Assembly (NCBI GenBank): GCA_902492895.1
Contig: CABUNG010000014.1
Span: forward strand, 1-57,528
Source: an uncultured Oscillospiraceae bacterium
GTDB lineage: Bacteria; Bacillota; Clostridia; Oscillospirales; Acutalibacteraceae
DNA: 57,528 bases
Reading direction: 5' to 3'
Shown: in pieces, positions 33,657 to 42,061 of the stretch
How positions within the stretch are numbered: the stretch's first letter is position 1
How the letters are laid out: each line of letters begins with the position of its first letter
Notes under the pieces: generated by a model
Database searches by the model: none
Told to the model about the DNA's origin: nothing
The model's input: the letters and a program-made list of their open reading frames with translations, nothing else
Made by a program: the position numbers and the translations under genes

Positions 33657-33723
33657 CCTAGGGACGCCGGCCTGCCTGCCATTGTAAAGCAGCGGAGACA
33701 TCTTGTCAATATGAATCTGGGCA

Positions 33724-33764
33724 GCTCGAACGTTATGTTCGAGCCGGCAGGACTCCCCTGCCGG
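33724..33764 (+). promoter_or_regulatory. Tandem leader hairpins, possible attenuator
   Basis: Two perfect stems are nearly adjacent: GCTCGAAC/GTTCGAGC (33724-33744) and CCGGCAGG/CCTGCCGG (33744-33764). The second is followed by TTCTATTTTG. They sit in a ~160-base 5' leader, ~24 bases before the M24-like start codon. They may act as an attenuator or a 5' stabiliser; I do not recognise a known riboswitch. Confidence 0.45.
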
Positions 33765-33787
33765 TTCTATTTTGAGGGGGACAGGAC

Positions 33788-34846
33788 ATGGAAACCGAAC
33801 AAAAGCTGGCTAGGCTCAGACAATTTATGAGCCAAAACGACATTCCCGCCGTGGTTGTCCGGAAGCAGCCGAACTTTTCCTGGCTGACAGGAGGCGGCCG
33901 GGGATTCATCGGTCTGGCTTCGGAAGCGGCCTGCGGCAGCCTGGTCGTGACGCCGGGCGACGCGATCCTGGTGGCCAACAGCATCGAGTGCGGCCGCCTG
34001 GTGGGAGAGGAACTTCCCGAGAAGATGTTTACATATGAATCGGTTCCCTGGACGGAAGACGGCACGATACCCGCGGTGTTCGACCGGCTTTGCCCAAACG
34101 GGTATCGGGAGGACGGCCAGCTCGGCGCCTTTTTCGCCGAAGAGCGGACCCGGCTTTGCAGCGAGGAAATCGAACGGTTCCGTCAGCTCGGACGGGATGT
34201 GGATCAGTGCATGATGGAGGCGGCCAGGGGCGTGGCGCCGTTGACCTCCGAATTTGAAATGGCCGGGCGCCTGTCCGCCGCCATGTGGGCGAAGGGCCTG
34301 GAACCGATCACCATGCTGATCGCCGCGGACGACCGCGGCAAGCGGGTCCGCCATTATGTTCCCACCGACGCGAAAGCGCAGAACGGGCTGATCTGTTCGA
34401 TTTGTGCCAGACGGGGCGGCCTGGTGGCCTCCGCGACCCGGACAATTGCGTTTCAGAAGGGCTTTGCTGCAGACTATGAGCGGCTGCTTGAAGTGGAAGC
34501 CACGGCTTTCAATGAGACCACTCCCGGCAAGAGCATGGGCGAGGTTTTTCAGAAGATCTGCGCCGCCTATGACAAAATCGGCATGACGGAGGAATGGCGC
34601 CGGCATCACCAGGGCGGCCTGACCGGGTATCTGCCCCGGGAGATCCGGGCCGACAAATCGACGGAGCATGTCGTCCGGCTGGGTGAAGCATATGCCTGGA
34701 ACCCGTCCTGCGAGGGCGCCAAATGCGAAGACACCGTTCTGGTGACGGAAAACGGTCTCGAGGTTCTGACAGCCGGAGGAGGCTGGCCGATGATCAGTGT
34801 ATACGGGTATCAGCGTCCCGCTGTCCTGAAACTCTATGAAGCGTAA
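33788..34846 (+). CDS. M24-fold (creatinase/prolidase-like) protein lacking metal ligands
   Basis: 352-residue cytoplasmic protein with an N-terminal creatinase-like domain (~1-130; QFMSQNDIPAVVVRKQPNFS) and a pita-bread domain (~135-340). In active M24 metallopeptidases two Asp ligands lie in a strand ending D-x-T-R-T. Here the strand reads NGLICSICARRGGLVASATR, so both Asp positions are Ser. The His (HHQGGLTGYL) and a late Glu-Asp (AKCEDTVL) remain. It is therefore probably not a dinuclear-metal peptidase and may be a metal-independent creatinase-like hydrolase or a non-catalytic protein. It heads the operon behind the operator-controlled promoter. GAGGGGGA lies upstream of the ATG. Confidence 0.78.
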   Translation: METEQKLARLRQFMSQNDIPAVVVRKQPNFSWLTGGGRGFIGLASEAACGSLVVTPGDAILVANSIECGRLVGEELPEKMFTYESVPWTEDGTIPAVFDRLCPNGYREDGQLGAFFAEERTRLCSEEIERFRQLGRDVDQCMMEAARGVAPLTSEFEMAGRLSAAMWAKGLEPITMLIAADDRGKRVRHYVPTDAKAQNGLICSICARRGGLVASATRTIAFQKGFAADYERLLEVEATAFNETTPGKSMGEVFQKICAAYDKIGMTEEWRRHHQGGLTGYLPREIRADKSTEHVVRLGEAYAWNPSCEGAKCEDTVLVTENGLEVLTAGGGWPMISVYGYQRPAVLKLYEA

Positions 34847-34869
34847 AGGTGAAGTGACCCGATTTTATT

Positions 34870-35796
34870 ATGGATAAAAAGTCTTCGGGGCTGCTGCTGA
34901 CCCTGTCATTGGTGTGGGCCCTCTATTACATATTCAGTCAGAAGTTGGTGGCGGCTGTCACCTCTTTCCCCTCCGGACTCGTGATCCGGGTGCTGACGTT
35001 TTTCATCCTGATCGTCATTGCGGCGGTCAGCGGCCGGATGGGGGATCTGAAGCCCCCGCCCCTGCGCATGATGCTCGTGATGATGCTCATCGGCCTGCTC
35101 GGGTTCCTGCTCGATTTCACCGCGTTTCTCGGGCTGCGGTATTCGAGCGCGGGGGGCGGCACGGTTCTTCTCAAAACCGACGTTCTCATGGCCGCCGTCA
35201 TCAGCGCGGTGGTATTCAAAGAGAAATTCCGGCTCCTGGATATCGGGGCGATCGCGATGATGTTCTGCGGCGTGCTGCTGACGATGAACGTCTTTCACCT
35301 GCAGCTGTCCGGGGTCAACGACCTGTTCTTCATTCTCAGTGCCTTTTTCGTCACCCTGAACGCGTTTGTCATCCGCTGGGCGCTGAACCACCCGAAAACG
35401 CCGGTCAAGGGCATGACCATCGGGTTTTACAACAACTTCTACGCCATGATCCTGTTCGGCATCGCGGTCCTCGTCAGCGGAACAGGCGGGGATCTCGTGA
35501 CCGGGATCGCAGGGCCCGGCGTCTGGATCGTCGCGTTGGCGGCCGGACTGGGGCAGAGCTTCGTATATGTGTTCTATTACGCGGCACTCGGACGGCAGCC
35601 GGTTTGGCTGGTCAAGGTCTTTTTGCTGCTCATGCCGGTCTTTACGACGGTGATTGAAACCGTCACGGAGCTCATCACGACCGGAGCCACCAGCATGACC
35701 TGGTCCCGGTTCGGCGGTATGGTGCTGGTTCTGGCCGGAGCCGTGGTTCTGCTTTTAAAAAAGAAAACGCCGAAACCGGCGCTGCAAGAGGAGTAA
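34870..35796 (+). CDS. EamA/DMT-superfamily transporter (10-helix)
   Basis: 308-residue integral membrane protein with two EamA repeats of about five helices each (~1-150 and ~155-300), beginning SGLLLTLSLVWALYYIFSQK and containing the repeat motif YSSAGGGTVLLKTDVLMAAV. It ends in a basic tail. Members export amino acids, sugar-related metabolites or other small molecules; direction and substrate are not readable. It sits between the M24-like gene and the alcohol dehydrogenase, 23 and 7 bases away, so it is probably part of the same operon. An exporter next to a reductase would fit removal of a reduced end product. Confidence 0.82.
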   Translation: MDKKSSGLLLTLSLVWALYYIFSQKLVAAVTSFPSGLVIRVLTFFILIVIAAVSGRMGDLKPPPLRMMLVMMLIGLLGFLLDFTAFLGLRYSSAGGGTVLLKTDVLMAAVISAVVFKEKFRLLDIGAIAMMFCGVLLTMNVFHLQLSGVNDLFFILSAFFVTLNAFVIRWALNHPKTPVKGMTIGFYNNFYAMILFGIAVLVSGTGGDLVTGIAGPGVWIVALAAGLGQSFVYVFYYAALGRQPVWLVKVFLLLMPVFTTVIETVTELITTGATSMTWSRFGGMVLVLAGAVVLLLKKKTPKPALQEE

Positions 35797-35803
35797 TGGG
35801 AAG

Positions 35804-36940
35804 ATGGATTTTCAGTTTTACATGCCGGTCAAGGTGATTTTCGGGCAGGATGCGATGAACCAGTTTGCGGGGCTTGCGAAGGAACCGGTGCTGATTGTGA
35901 GCACGGAGATCCTCACAAAGCTCGGTGTCACGGGCAAGGTCGCGGCCGCCTGCGGCGGGACTCCGGCCATTTACGATCAGGTGGAAGCCAACCCGACCCT
36001 GGCGACCGTGGAAGCGATCGCGGCCGTGATCCGGGACGAAGGCATTGCCACCGTCGTCGCCGTCGGCGGCGGCAGCAGCATGGATGCGGCCAAGGCGGCC
36101 TCCTCTCTGGCGGCGGGGGATACCCCCCTGCGGGAATGCCTTTACCGCGGTGCTCCGGTGCCGAAACGGAAGGTCGGCCTGCTGGTTGTGCCGACGACGG
36201 CGGGCACGGGAAGCGAAGTGACCAACGTCGCGGTGCTCTCCGATCCGGAGGAAGATAAAAAGACGCCGCTCGTTTCCCACAGCCTGTGGGCCGATGCGGC
36301 GATGGTCATTCCCGAGATGACGGTGACGGCGCCGAAAAGCGTGACCGCCTCGACCGGATTCGACGCCCTGATCCACGCGGTAGAGGCGTACTGGGCCACT
36401 TCCACGCAGCCCGCGAGTGAGGCACTCGGCCTTCAGGCGGCCAAACTTGTCTGCCAAAATCTGCGCCGCGCCTACGACAACGGGGAAGACCGGGAGGCCA
36501 GAGAGGGGATGATGCTCGGCAGCCTGCTGGCCGGTATGGCCTTCTCCCAGACCCGTACCACCGTCCTGCATGCGGCGAGCTTCCCGCTGACGAGCGATTT
36601 CCACGTCGATCACGGGCGCGCCTGTGCCATCAACCTGATTCCGGTCCTGCGGTATGTCAGCGGGTATATTCCGGAAAAAATGGCGGCGATGGCCGGATTC
36701 TGCGGCTACGCCGGCACGAAGGAATGGATCGGCGCGCTTGAGGAACTGATGGCCCACTGCGGGATGCCCCTCTCGCTCAGCGAGGTGGGCGTGAAGGAAA
36801 GCGATCTGGCCCATCTGGCGTCCGCAACCATGAGTGCTCCCATCGCCAAGCTGACGCCTGCACCGATGGACGAGGACATTATACGCAAATTATTGGCGGA
36901 AAACCTGTATTCCGGTAAGGAAGGAGGTGTCTCAAACTGA
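35804..36940 (+). CDS. Iron-type (group III) alcohol dehydrogenase
   Basis: 378-residue cytoplasmic oxidoreductase of the Fe-ADH family. The nucleotide-binding loops VGGGSSMDAAKAA (~87) and VPTTAGTGSEVT (~127) are intact. Metal ligands appear as GFDALIHAVEAY (Asp and His ~186-190) and LHAASFPLTSDFHVDHG (two His ~250-264). The additional active-site His that usually follows the first of these four residues later (AHPLG in FucO) is Phe here. The family reduces aldehydes such as lactaldehyde, butyraldehyde or sulfoacetaldehyde. GAGGAG lies upstream of ATG 35804. It could reduce the aldehyde end product of the sugar route encoded at 43864-47551. Confidence 0.88.
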   Translation: MDFQFYMPVKVIFGQDAMNQFAGLAKEPVLIVSTEILTKLGVTGKVAAACGGTPAIYDQVEANPTLATVEAIAAVIRDEGIATVVAVGGGSSMDAAKAASSLAAGDTPLRECLYRGAPVPKRKVGLLVVPTTAGTGSEVTNVAVLSDPEEDKKTPLVSHSLWADAAMVIPEMTVTAPKSVTASTGFDALIHAVEAYWATSTQPASEALGLQAAKLVCQNLRRAYDNGEDREAREGMMLGSLLAGMAFSQTRTTVLHAASFPLTSDFHVDHGRACAINLIPVLRYVSGYIPEKMAAMAGFCGYAGTKEWIGALEELMAHCGMPLSLSEVGVKESDLAHLASATMSAPIAKLTPAPMDEDIIRKLLAENLYSGKEGGVSN

Positions 36941-36996
36941 CCAGACGAGACAACGCCATTATCCAAAAACAAGTATGTATTAGGAGGGACAATTCT

Positions 36997-38295
36997 GTGA
37001 AAAAAGTGATTTCCGCATGCGCCGCTCTGGCGCTCACTGCCATGTTGGCCGCAGTTCCCAGCGTCTCTGCCGCAGACGCAGCTCCGAAGCTCATTGCCCA
37101 TTACGAATTTAAAGACGGTTCCGTGGGGAAAGATTCCGCCGGCAGCGGCGACATGAAGGTGGTCAAAGAGGACGGCCAGACTGCTGCCGACGCGAAGGTC
37201 GTTTCAGGACCCAAGGGCATGAGTGCCCTGGAGTTCGACGCCAGCTACGCGCTGATCACCGACAAAAAGGACGTGCTGGATCCCCTCAAAGAGTATACCG
37301 TATCCTTCCTGGTATCCCCGTCGGATGCGGGCCACCTGCTGTATACGGCTTTCTCAACCGGCCAGACCAACTGGAACGCTCCCATCAACAAGGGTGCGAT
37401 CATTCTGTTCAACAAGGAAGCCGGCAACCCCGAAGTCCGTGTTTACGGCGGCACGCCGACCGCGGCCGACGGCACCAAGTTTGCCGAGGATCAATTTAAG
37501 AACGACGACGGCGCGAAGGGCCTCGAGAAATTCGCGGAGCGCGGCACCAAAGCCGAACCCTATAAATATGAGAAAGGCGTCTGGTACCGTGTGGTGCTGA
37601 CCGTCAAACTCGCCGATGGTGTAAAAGGCGGCACTCAGGAGCTGTATATCGAAAAGATGGACGCGGTCACCTCCAAGGCCAGCCTCGTCAGGAGCAAGAA
37701 TTATTATTCCGACACCATTCCGGCTGGCCTGACCGATCTGAACAACACCCAGCGGCCGATTTCCCTGGGCGCCTGCTATAACTGGGAAACCGGCAAACCG
37801 GCGGATCAGTTCACCGTCGATACGAATACGGAGCTCAACAAGAGAAAGAACTTCAGCATGTTCCTGGGCAAGATGGCGGATGTCCGTTTCTATGATAAGG
37901 CTCTGACTCAGGATCAGGTCGTGGAACTCTTCAAGAACAACAAGATCGCCGGCGAGGAAGGCAGCAGCGAGCCTCCGGCCACGACCACTGCAGCCAACAA
38001 CGAATCGACCACCGCCGCAGGCGGCGACACCACGACGACCGCAGGCAATGACACGACCACCGCCGCGGGTGGCACCACCACGACGGCCTCCAAAGCGCCC
38101 ACCACCACTGCGGCCGACACATCGAATCCGGCCGATGAGGGCGGTTCCAATACCGGCCTGATCGTCGGCATCGTGATTGCTGCGATTGTGGTTCTGGCTG
38201 GAGCGGGTGCGGCGGTTTACTTCCTGGTGATCCGGAAGAAGGCCGCTCCGACGGACGACACGACCCCCGATGAGCCGAACGGCGAAGATAAATAA
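36997..38295 (+). CDS. LamG-domain surface protein with membrane anchor (copy 1)
   Basis: 432 residues: signal peptide (~1-26; cleavage near VSA-ADA), a LamG/concanavalin-like lectin domain (~30-300) opening LIAHYEFKDGSVGKDSAGSG and closing MADVRFYDKALTQDQVVELF, a Thr-rich tether (~312-380) and a transmembrane helix ending VIRKK with a short acidic tail. The GTG start at 36997 has AGGAGGG eight bases upstream. It is the first of three tandem relatives (38370 and 39621). The domain probably binds glycan at the cell surface. Codon choice is strongly biased to GCC, AAG, CTG and GGC, which suggests high expression. Its anchor matches the protein at 11984. Confidence 0.85.
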   Translation: MKKVISACAALALTAMLAAVPSVSAADAAPKLIAHYEFKDGSVGKDSAGSGDMKVVKEDGQTAADAKVVSGPKGMSALEFDASYALITDKKDVLDPLKEYTVSFLVSPSDAGHLLYTAFSTGQTNWNAPINKGAIILFNKEAGNPEVRVYGGTPTAADGTKFAEDQFKNDDGAKGLEKFAERGTKAEPYKYEKGVWYRVVLTVKLADGVKGGTQELYIEKMDAVTSKASLVRSKNYYSDTIPAGLTDLNNTQRPISLGACYNWETGKPADQFTVDTNTELNKRKNFSMFLGKMADVRFYDKALTQDQVVELFKNNKIAGEEGSSEPPATTTAANNESTTAAGGDTTTTAGNDTTTAAGGTTTTASKAPTTTAADTSNPADEGGSNTGLIVGIVIAAIVVLAGAGAAVYFLVIRKKAAPTDDTTPDEPNGEDK

Positions 38296-38369
38296 ACGTT
38301 CCCATGCAAGCTTTAGCGGTTTCTTGTAAATCAAACCGTAAGAAATAGAGCGAAGAAAAGGAGAGAAAA

Positions 38370-39530
38370 ATGGCCATGAAGAAGCAGATCATTCCCTGCG
38401 CCCTCTTGTCCGCCTGCCTGATGCTGGGTGCTGGCGCCGCAGCAATGGCGGAAACTCCCTCGGCCGGGCCAAACCTGGTCGCGCACTATACGTTTGCCGA
38501 CGAAAACAATGTGGGTAAGGATTCCGCCGGCACCGCAGACATGAAAGTCTATGGGAAAGATGCCGTTACAGAAGCCGAAGCCAAAGTGGTCGAAGGTCCG
38601 GTATCCGGCATGAAAGCGCTCCAGTTTGACCAGACCTATGCACTGGCCACGGCTAAGAGCGACGTAACCGATACCCTCAAAGAGTTCACCGTCACCTTCC
38701 TGGTCGCGGCTGACGAGAATGACGTTCTCAAGTACAATATGTTCTCGACGGGTCTGGGAAATATCAATGATCCGAAGCACAGCGGCATAAACGTGCTGAT
38801 GGATCTCAACGGCAAGAATTATTGGCCTGAAGTGCGGCTTTACGGCGGCGAACAAGGTCCTACGGCCAATGACGGTGCCAAGTGGGCCACGGATCAGTTT
38901 AAAAACGACGACGGCGCCGTAGGCAAGGCGAACTGGGCCGATCGTGAAAAGAAGGCGTATGTGAAGAACGAGTGGTACCGTCTGGTTATCACGGTGAAGC
39001 TGAGCGACGGCACGAACAAAGGATTGCAGAGCTGCTACATCGAAAAGGTCGGCGCCGTTGATGAGAAGGCCGATTTCGTGGATCATAAGAACTATTATGA
39101 AAGCGAGCTTCCGGTCAATCTGAGCAGCGTTAAAAACGACAATTACGGGATTTCTCTGGGTGCCTGTTACGCATGGACCGGTAATCAGAGCGCTTTTTAT
39201 GCGGAAAACGGTAAAAACTACGGCATGTTCCAGGGCCTGATGGCCGACGTCCGCATCTATGACAAAGCCCTGACCCAGGATCAGATTGTGGAACTGTATC
39301 AAAACAATCAGCTTTCGACGGATGTGGAGGGCACCACGTCTGAGGAATCCACCGAGAGCACCACTTCGACCGTCAGCAATACGTCCACCGAATCGAAGGC
39401 TCCCCAGAGCACGGCCAGTGCACCTCCCACGGGCGTGGCCGGCAACCTGCTGCCCCTGCTGGTTCTGATCCCCGCCGCCGGTGTCGCCGGTGTTCTCGTG
39501 GTTCGCCGCAAGGGCAAAGCGTCCAAATAA
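38370..39530 (+). CDS. LamG-domain surface protein (copy 2)
   Basis: 386 residues with signal peptide (~1-28; MAMA-type end), a LamG domain (~33-310; NLVAHYTFADENNVGKDSAG at the start, MADVRIYDKALTQDQIVELY at the end), a Ser/Thr-rich tether (~312-350) and a C-terminal hydrophobic helix followed by RRKGKASK. AAGGAG precedes ATG 38370; ATG 38376 is an alternative. The central region differs from copies 1 and 3 by small insertions, so ligand preference may differ. It sits in the same orientation, 74 bases after copy 1. Confidence 0.85.
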   Translation: MAMKKQIIPCALLSACLMLGAGAAAMAETPSAGPNLVAHYTFADENNVGKDSAGTADMKVYGKDAVTEAEAKVVEGPVSGMKALQFDQTYALATAKSDVTDTLKEFTVTFLVAADENDVLKYNMFSTGLGNINDPKHSGINVLMDLNGKNYWPEVRLYGGEQGPTANDGAKWATDQFKNDDGAVGKANWADREKKAYVKNEWYRLVITVKLSDGTNKGLQSCYIEKVGAVDEKADFVDHKNYYESELPVNLSSVKNDNYGISLGACYAWTGNQSAFYAENGKNYGMFQGLMADVRIYDKALTQDQIVELYQNNQLSTDVEGTTSEESTESTTSTVSNTSTESKAPQSTASAPPTGVAGNLLPLLVLIPAAGVAGVLVVRRKGKASK

Positions 39531-39552
39531 GATTCCCTATAAGCCATAACGC

Positions 39553-39594
39553 CTCTCCGGCGGCCCGGTCCCAGATGCCCGCTCCGCCGGAGAG
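39553..39594 (+). other. Intercistronic hairpin between LamG copies 2 and 3
   Basis: Perfect 11-bp stem CTCTCCGGCGG / CCGCCGGAGAG with a 20-base loop and no T-tract. It is likely an mRNA 3'-end stabiliser or processing element rather than a terminator. Confidence 0.55.
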
Positions 39595-39620
39595 ACAAAA
39601 GAAACGAAGGAGGTTCCAAT

Positions 39621-40745
39621 ATGAAGAAGCTCGTTTCCGCATGCACCGCCGTCGCGCTGTCGGCGATGCTCGGTATCGTGCCGGCTGTTTCGGCCGCCGA
39701 CGCGACTCCGAAGCTGATCGCACACTATGATTTCAGCGATGCCGCCAATGTCGGCAAGGATTCCGCCGGCAGCGGCGACATGAAGGTCCTGCAGCAGGAC
39801 GGCACGAGCGCGGCAGAGGCCAAGGTCGTCGAAGGCCCCAACGGCCTGAAGGCGCTGGAATTCAATCAGGATTACGCGCTCGCCACCGATAAGAAAGATG
39901 TTCTCGACGGCAAAAAGGAATTTACGGTGACCTTCCTGGTGGCCGCGAACAGCGACGGTAAGCTGACCAACAACATGTTTACCACCGGTCTGTCCGACAA
40001 CAACAATCTCGGTCAGAAGGGCATCAACGTCCTGATGAATGGAGAAGGCGGATATCCCGAAGTCCGGCTGTACGGCAGCGCCAGCGACTCCACCCATGGC
40101 TCGGATCCGCAAAACAAGTGGGGTGCCGATCAGTTCAAGAACGACGACCGGGAAATCGGCAAAACGAACTGGAAAAATTACACGAAGCCCACCGCGACCG
40201 ATTGGTACCGTGTGGTCGTCACTGTGAAGCTGAGCGACGGCACCAAGGGCGAGCAGAAAACTAACGCCAACAACGAGAAGTACACCGAAGGCACCGGCGT
40301 GCAGACCTGCTACATCGAGAAGATCGGCGGCGTTTCCTCCAAGGCCGATCTGGTGGCGAACAAAAACTATTACAGCTACAACCTCCCCTATGGCCTGACC
40401 GACATTACCAACCCCAACCACGGCATCGCGCTCGGCGCCTGCTACACCTGGAAGGATGCCGACGGTACCAACACGTTCTACAATAAGGACAAAGAGTATA
40501 AGTACAGCATGTTCAAGGGCAAGATGGCCGACGTCCGCATTTACGACAAGGCCCTGACCCAGAATCAGATCGTGGAACTCTTCACCAAGGGCGACGTTAC
40601 CGCGCCGGCCACCCCGGATTCCAAGCCCAGCGGCGGCAGCCCCAGCACCGGCGCCGGCCTGAACTTCATCCCGGTTCTGATCGCCCTGCCCGCGGCGGCG
40701 GTGGCCTGCGGCCTCGTTCTCCGCAAGAAGAAGGCTTCCAAGTAA
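39621..40745 (+). CDS. LamG-domain surface protein (copy 3)
   Basis: 374 residues with signal peptide (~1-26), a LamG domain (~30-320; LIAHYDFSDAANVGKDSAGS to MADVRIYDKALTQNQIVELF) and a short Gly/Ser/Pro tether. The C-terminus reads SPSTGAGL, a hydrophobic helix and KKKASK, which resembles a relaxed sortase signal more than the anchors of copies 1 and 2. It has an insertion near residue 215 (EQKTNANNEKYTEGTGVQT) absent from copy 2. AAGGAGG lies upstream of the ATG. It is followed by a strong hairpin and the oxidoreductase gene. Confidence 0.85.
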   Translation: MKKLVSACTAVALSAMLGIVPAVSAADATPKLIAHYDFSDAANVGKDSAGSGDMKVLQQDGTSAAEAKVVEGPNGLKALEFNQDYALATDKKDVLDGKKEFTVTFLVAANSDGKLTNNMFTTGLSDNNNLGQKGINVLMNGEGGYPEVRLYGSASDSTHGSDPQNKWGADQFKNDDREIGKTNWKNYTKPTATDWYRVVVTVKLSDGTKGEQKTNANNEKYTEGTGVQTCYIEKIGGVSSKADLVANKNYYSYNLPYGLTDITNPNHGIALGACYTWKDADGTNTFYNKDKEYKYSMFKGKMADVRIYDKALTQNQIVELFTKGDVTAPATPDSKPSGGSPSTGAGLNFIPVLIALPAAAVACGLVLRKKKASK

Positions 40746-40805
40746 TCGAAGCGGCATAGATACGGATATCCCGGCGGCCGGATGCCGCCAAGAATGATGG
40801 GAACC

Positions 40806-40833
40806 CCGGGGGACGGGCGACTCCGTCCCCCGG
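40806..40833 (+). other. Intercistronic hairpin after the LamG cluster
   Basis: Perfect 11-bp stem CCGGGGGACGG / CCGTCCCCCGG with a 6-base loop, 30 bases before the next start codon. No T-tract follows, so it probably stabilises the LamG mRNA or terminates only partly. Confidence 0.55.
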
Positions 40834-40863
40834 ACGGCTTCCCGCAAAATGGAGAGAGACGGT

Positions 40864-41940
40864 ATGAGTCAATTTCGAGTGGCGGTACTCGGCGCGGGCG
40901 ACCGCGGCAAGGCTTACAGCAAAGCCCTCAAGCAGTTGGATAAAGACTGCGTGCTGGTGAACATATGCGATCTGCAGGAGGATCGCGCGCAGAAGGCCAA
41001 AGAAGAGTTTGGCTATGAAGAAACGTTCTACGATTATAAAGACGCTATCACCAAGAACAACATCGATGTCGTCGTGGTGTGCACGCCGGCTTATTTTCAC
41101 AGCGAAATGGCGATTTATGCCCTCAATCATCAGAAACACGTGATCAGTGAAAAGCCGATGGATCTGTCTTTTGAAAAAGCGAGCGAGATGGTGGCCTGCG
41201 CCAAGCGCAACGGACGCGTACTGGCAATCGGGCACCAGTATCATAATTTTAAAAATTTCCGCAAGCTGAAAAAAGTTTTCGACGAGAATGTGATCGGACG
41301 TCCGGTCATGATGCGCTGCGAGGATACCCGTCCGGTCCGGCCGAAAATTGCGATGCACGATGCAGAATTCGGCAACGGCGGTCCCCTCAACGACATGTCC
41401 TGCCACTTCACCGATCTGATGCGGTGGTACTTTGGGGCAGAACCGGTCAGTGTCAGCGCGCAGTGCATGGTTCTGGCGGAAAACAGTCCCACCCTGGCGA
41501 CTATTGCCAACAAGGCCGTGGACACCGTTAACATTAACGTTAACTTTGATTCCGGTGATGTCGGTGTGATAACCGTCAGCTGGGCGTATCCGAAGAATAA
41601 ACACTGGAAACAGCAGGTGACCGCGTACGGTCCGACCGGGACGGTGGAAGTCGCCGGAGACAAAGTGACGGCCTATCTGGAAGACGACAACAACGTCGAG
41701 TACGAACTGGACAGCCAGGACAAGGACGAGACCGAAAACGCCGAGAGAACCGTGGTCCGCCACTTCTTCGACGAGATAAACGGCACGGGTAAGGTGCAGG
41801 TTACGGGCGACGACGCGCTCAAGGCGTTTGCGGTGTCCCTCGCGGCGATCAAATCCTCCGAGCTCGGCCGTCCGGTTCTTCTCAGCGAGATCTACAGCGA
41901 GAAGCCCAGTATTTACAGTGCTATGCACGCGGGGGAGTGA
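40864..41940 (+). CDS. Gfo/Idh/MocA-family NAD(P)-dependent oxidoreductase
   Basis: 358-residue cytoplasmic dehydrogenase. The N-terminal Rossmann fold shows VAVLGAGDRGKAYSKAL, and the catalytic EKP loop is intact in HVISEKPMDL (~98). The C-terminal alpha/beta domain (~130-340) contains GGPLNDMSCHFTDLMRWYFG, carrying the family's usual Asp/His pair. It oxidises or reduces a sugar or cyclitol hydroxyl; the position is unknown. I use ATG 40864, because GGAGAGAG lies just before it and covers the ATG at 40849. Partner enzymes of this family next to TIM-barrel isomerase/epimerases (see 42062) are known in 3-keto-glycoside and inositol pathways. Confidence 0.9.
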   Translation: MSQFRVAVLGAGDRGKAYSKALKQLDKDCVLVNICDLQEDRAQKAKEEFGYEETFYDYKDAITKNNIDVVVVCTPAYFHSEMAIYALNHQKHVISEKPMDLSFEKASEMVACAKRNGRVLAIGHQYHNFKNFRKLKKVFDENVIGRPVMMRCEDTRPVRPKIAMHDAEFGNGGPLNDMSCHFTDLMRWYFGAEPVSVSAQCMVLAENSPTLATIANKAVDTVNINVNFDSGDVGVITVSWAYPKNKHWKQQVTAYGPTGTVEVAGDKVTAYLEDDNNVEYELDSQDKDETENAERTVVRHFFDEINGTGKVQVTGDDALKAFAVSLAAIKSSELGRPVLLSEIYSEKPSIYSAMHAGE

Positions 41941-41950
41941 TCCCCCGCGG

Positions 41951-41973
41951 GAAAAACGCGAGTGGCGTTTTTC
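41951..41973. terminator. Bidirectional terminator-like hairpin
   Basis: GAAAAACGC / GCGTTTTTC is a perfect 9-bp repeat with a 5-base loop. It comes right after a second hairpin over the oxidoreductase stop codon (GCGGGGGA / TCCCCCGC, 41929-41948). It lies in the 121-base gap before 42062. Confidence 0.55.
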
Positions 41974-42061
41974 ATCCCCCTGCAGAGGAAGTAAGCCCTG
42001 CAAAAAACGCCTGTTAAGGAAACCAGTCAATCCAGCATTCATCCATTAAGGAGTGAGCCTC

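Noticed and set aside
41525..41550. Repeated GTTAAC/ATTAAC motifs
   Set aside because: They lie within the oxidoreductase reading frame and encode an alternating Asn/Val/Ile strand; no sign of a regulatory role.
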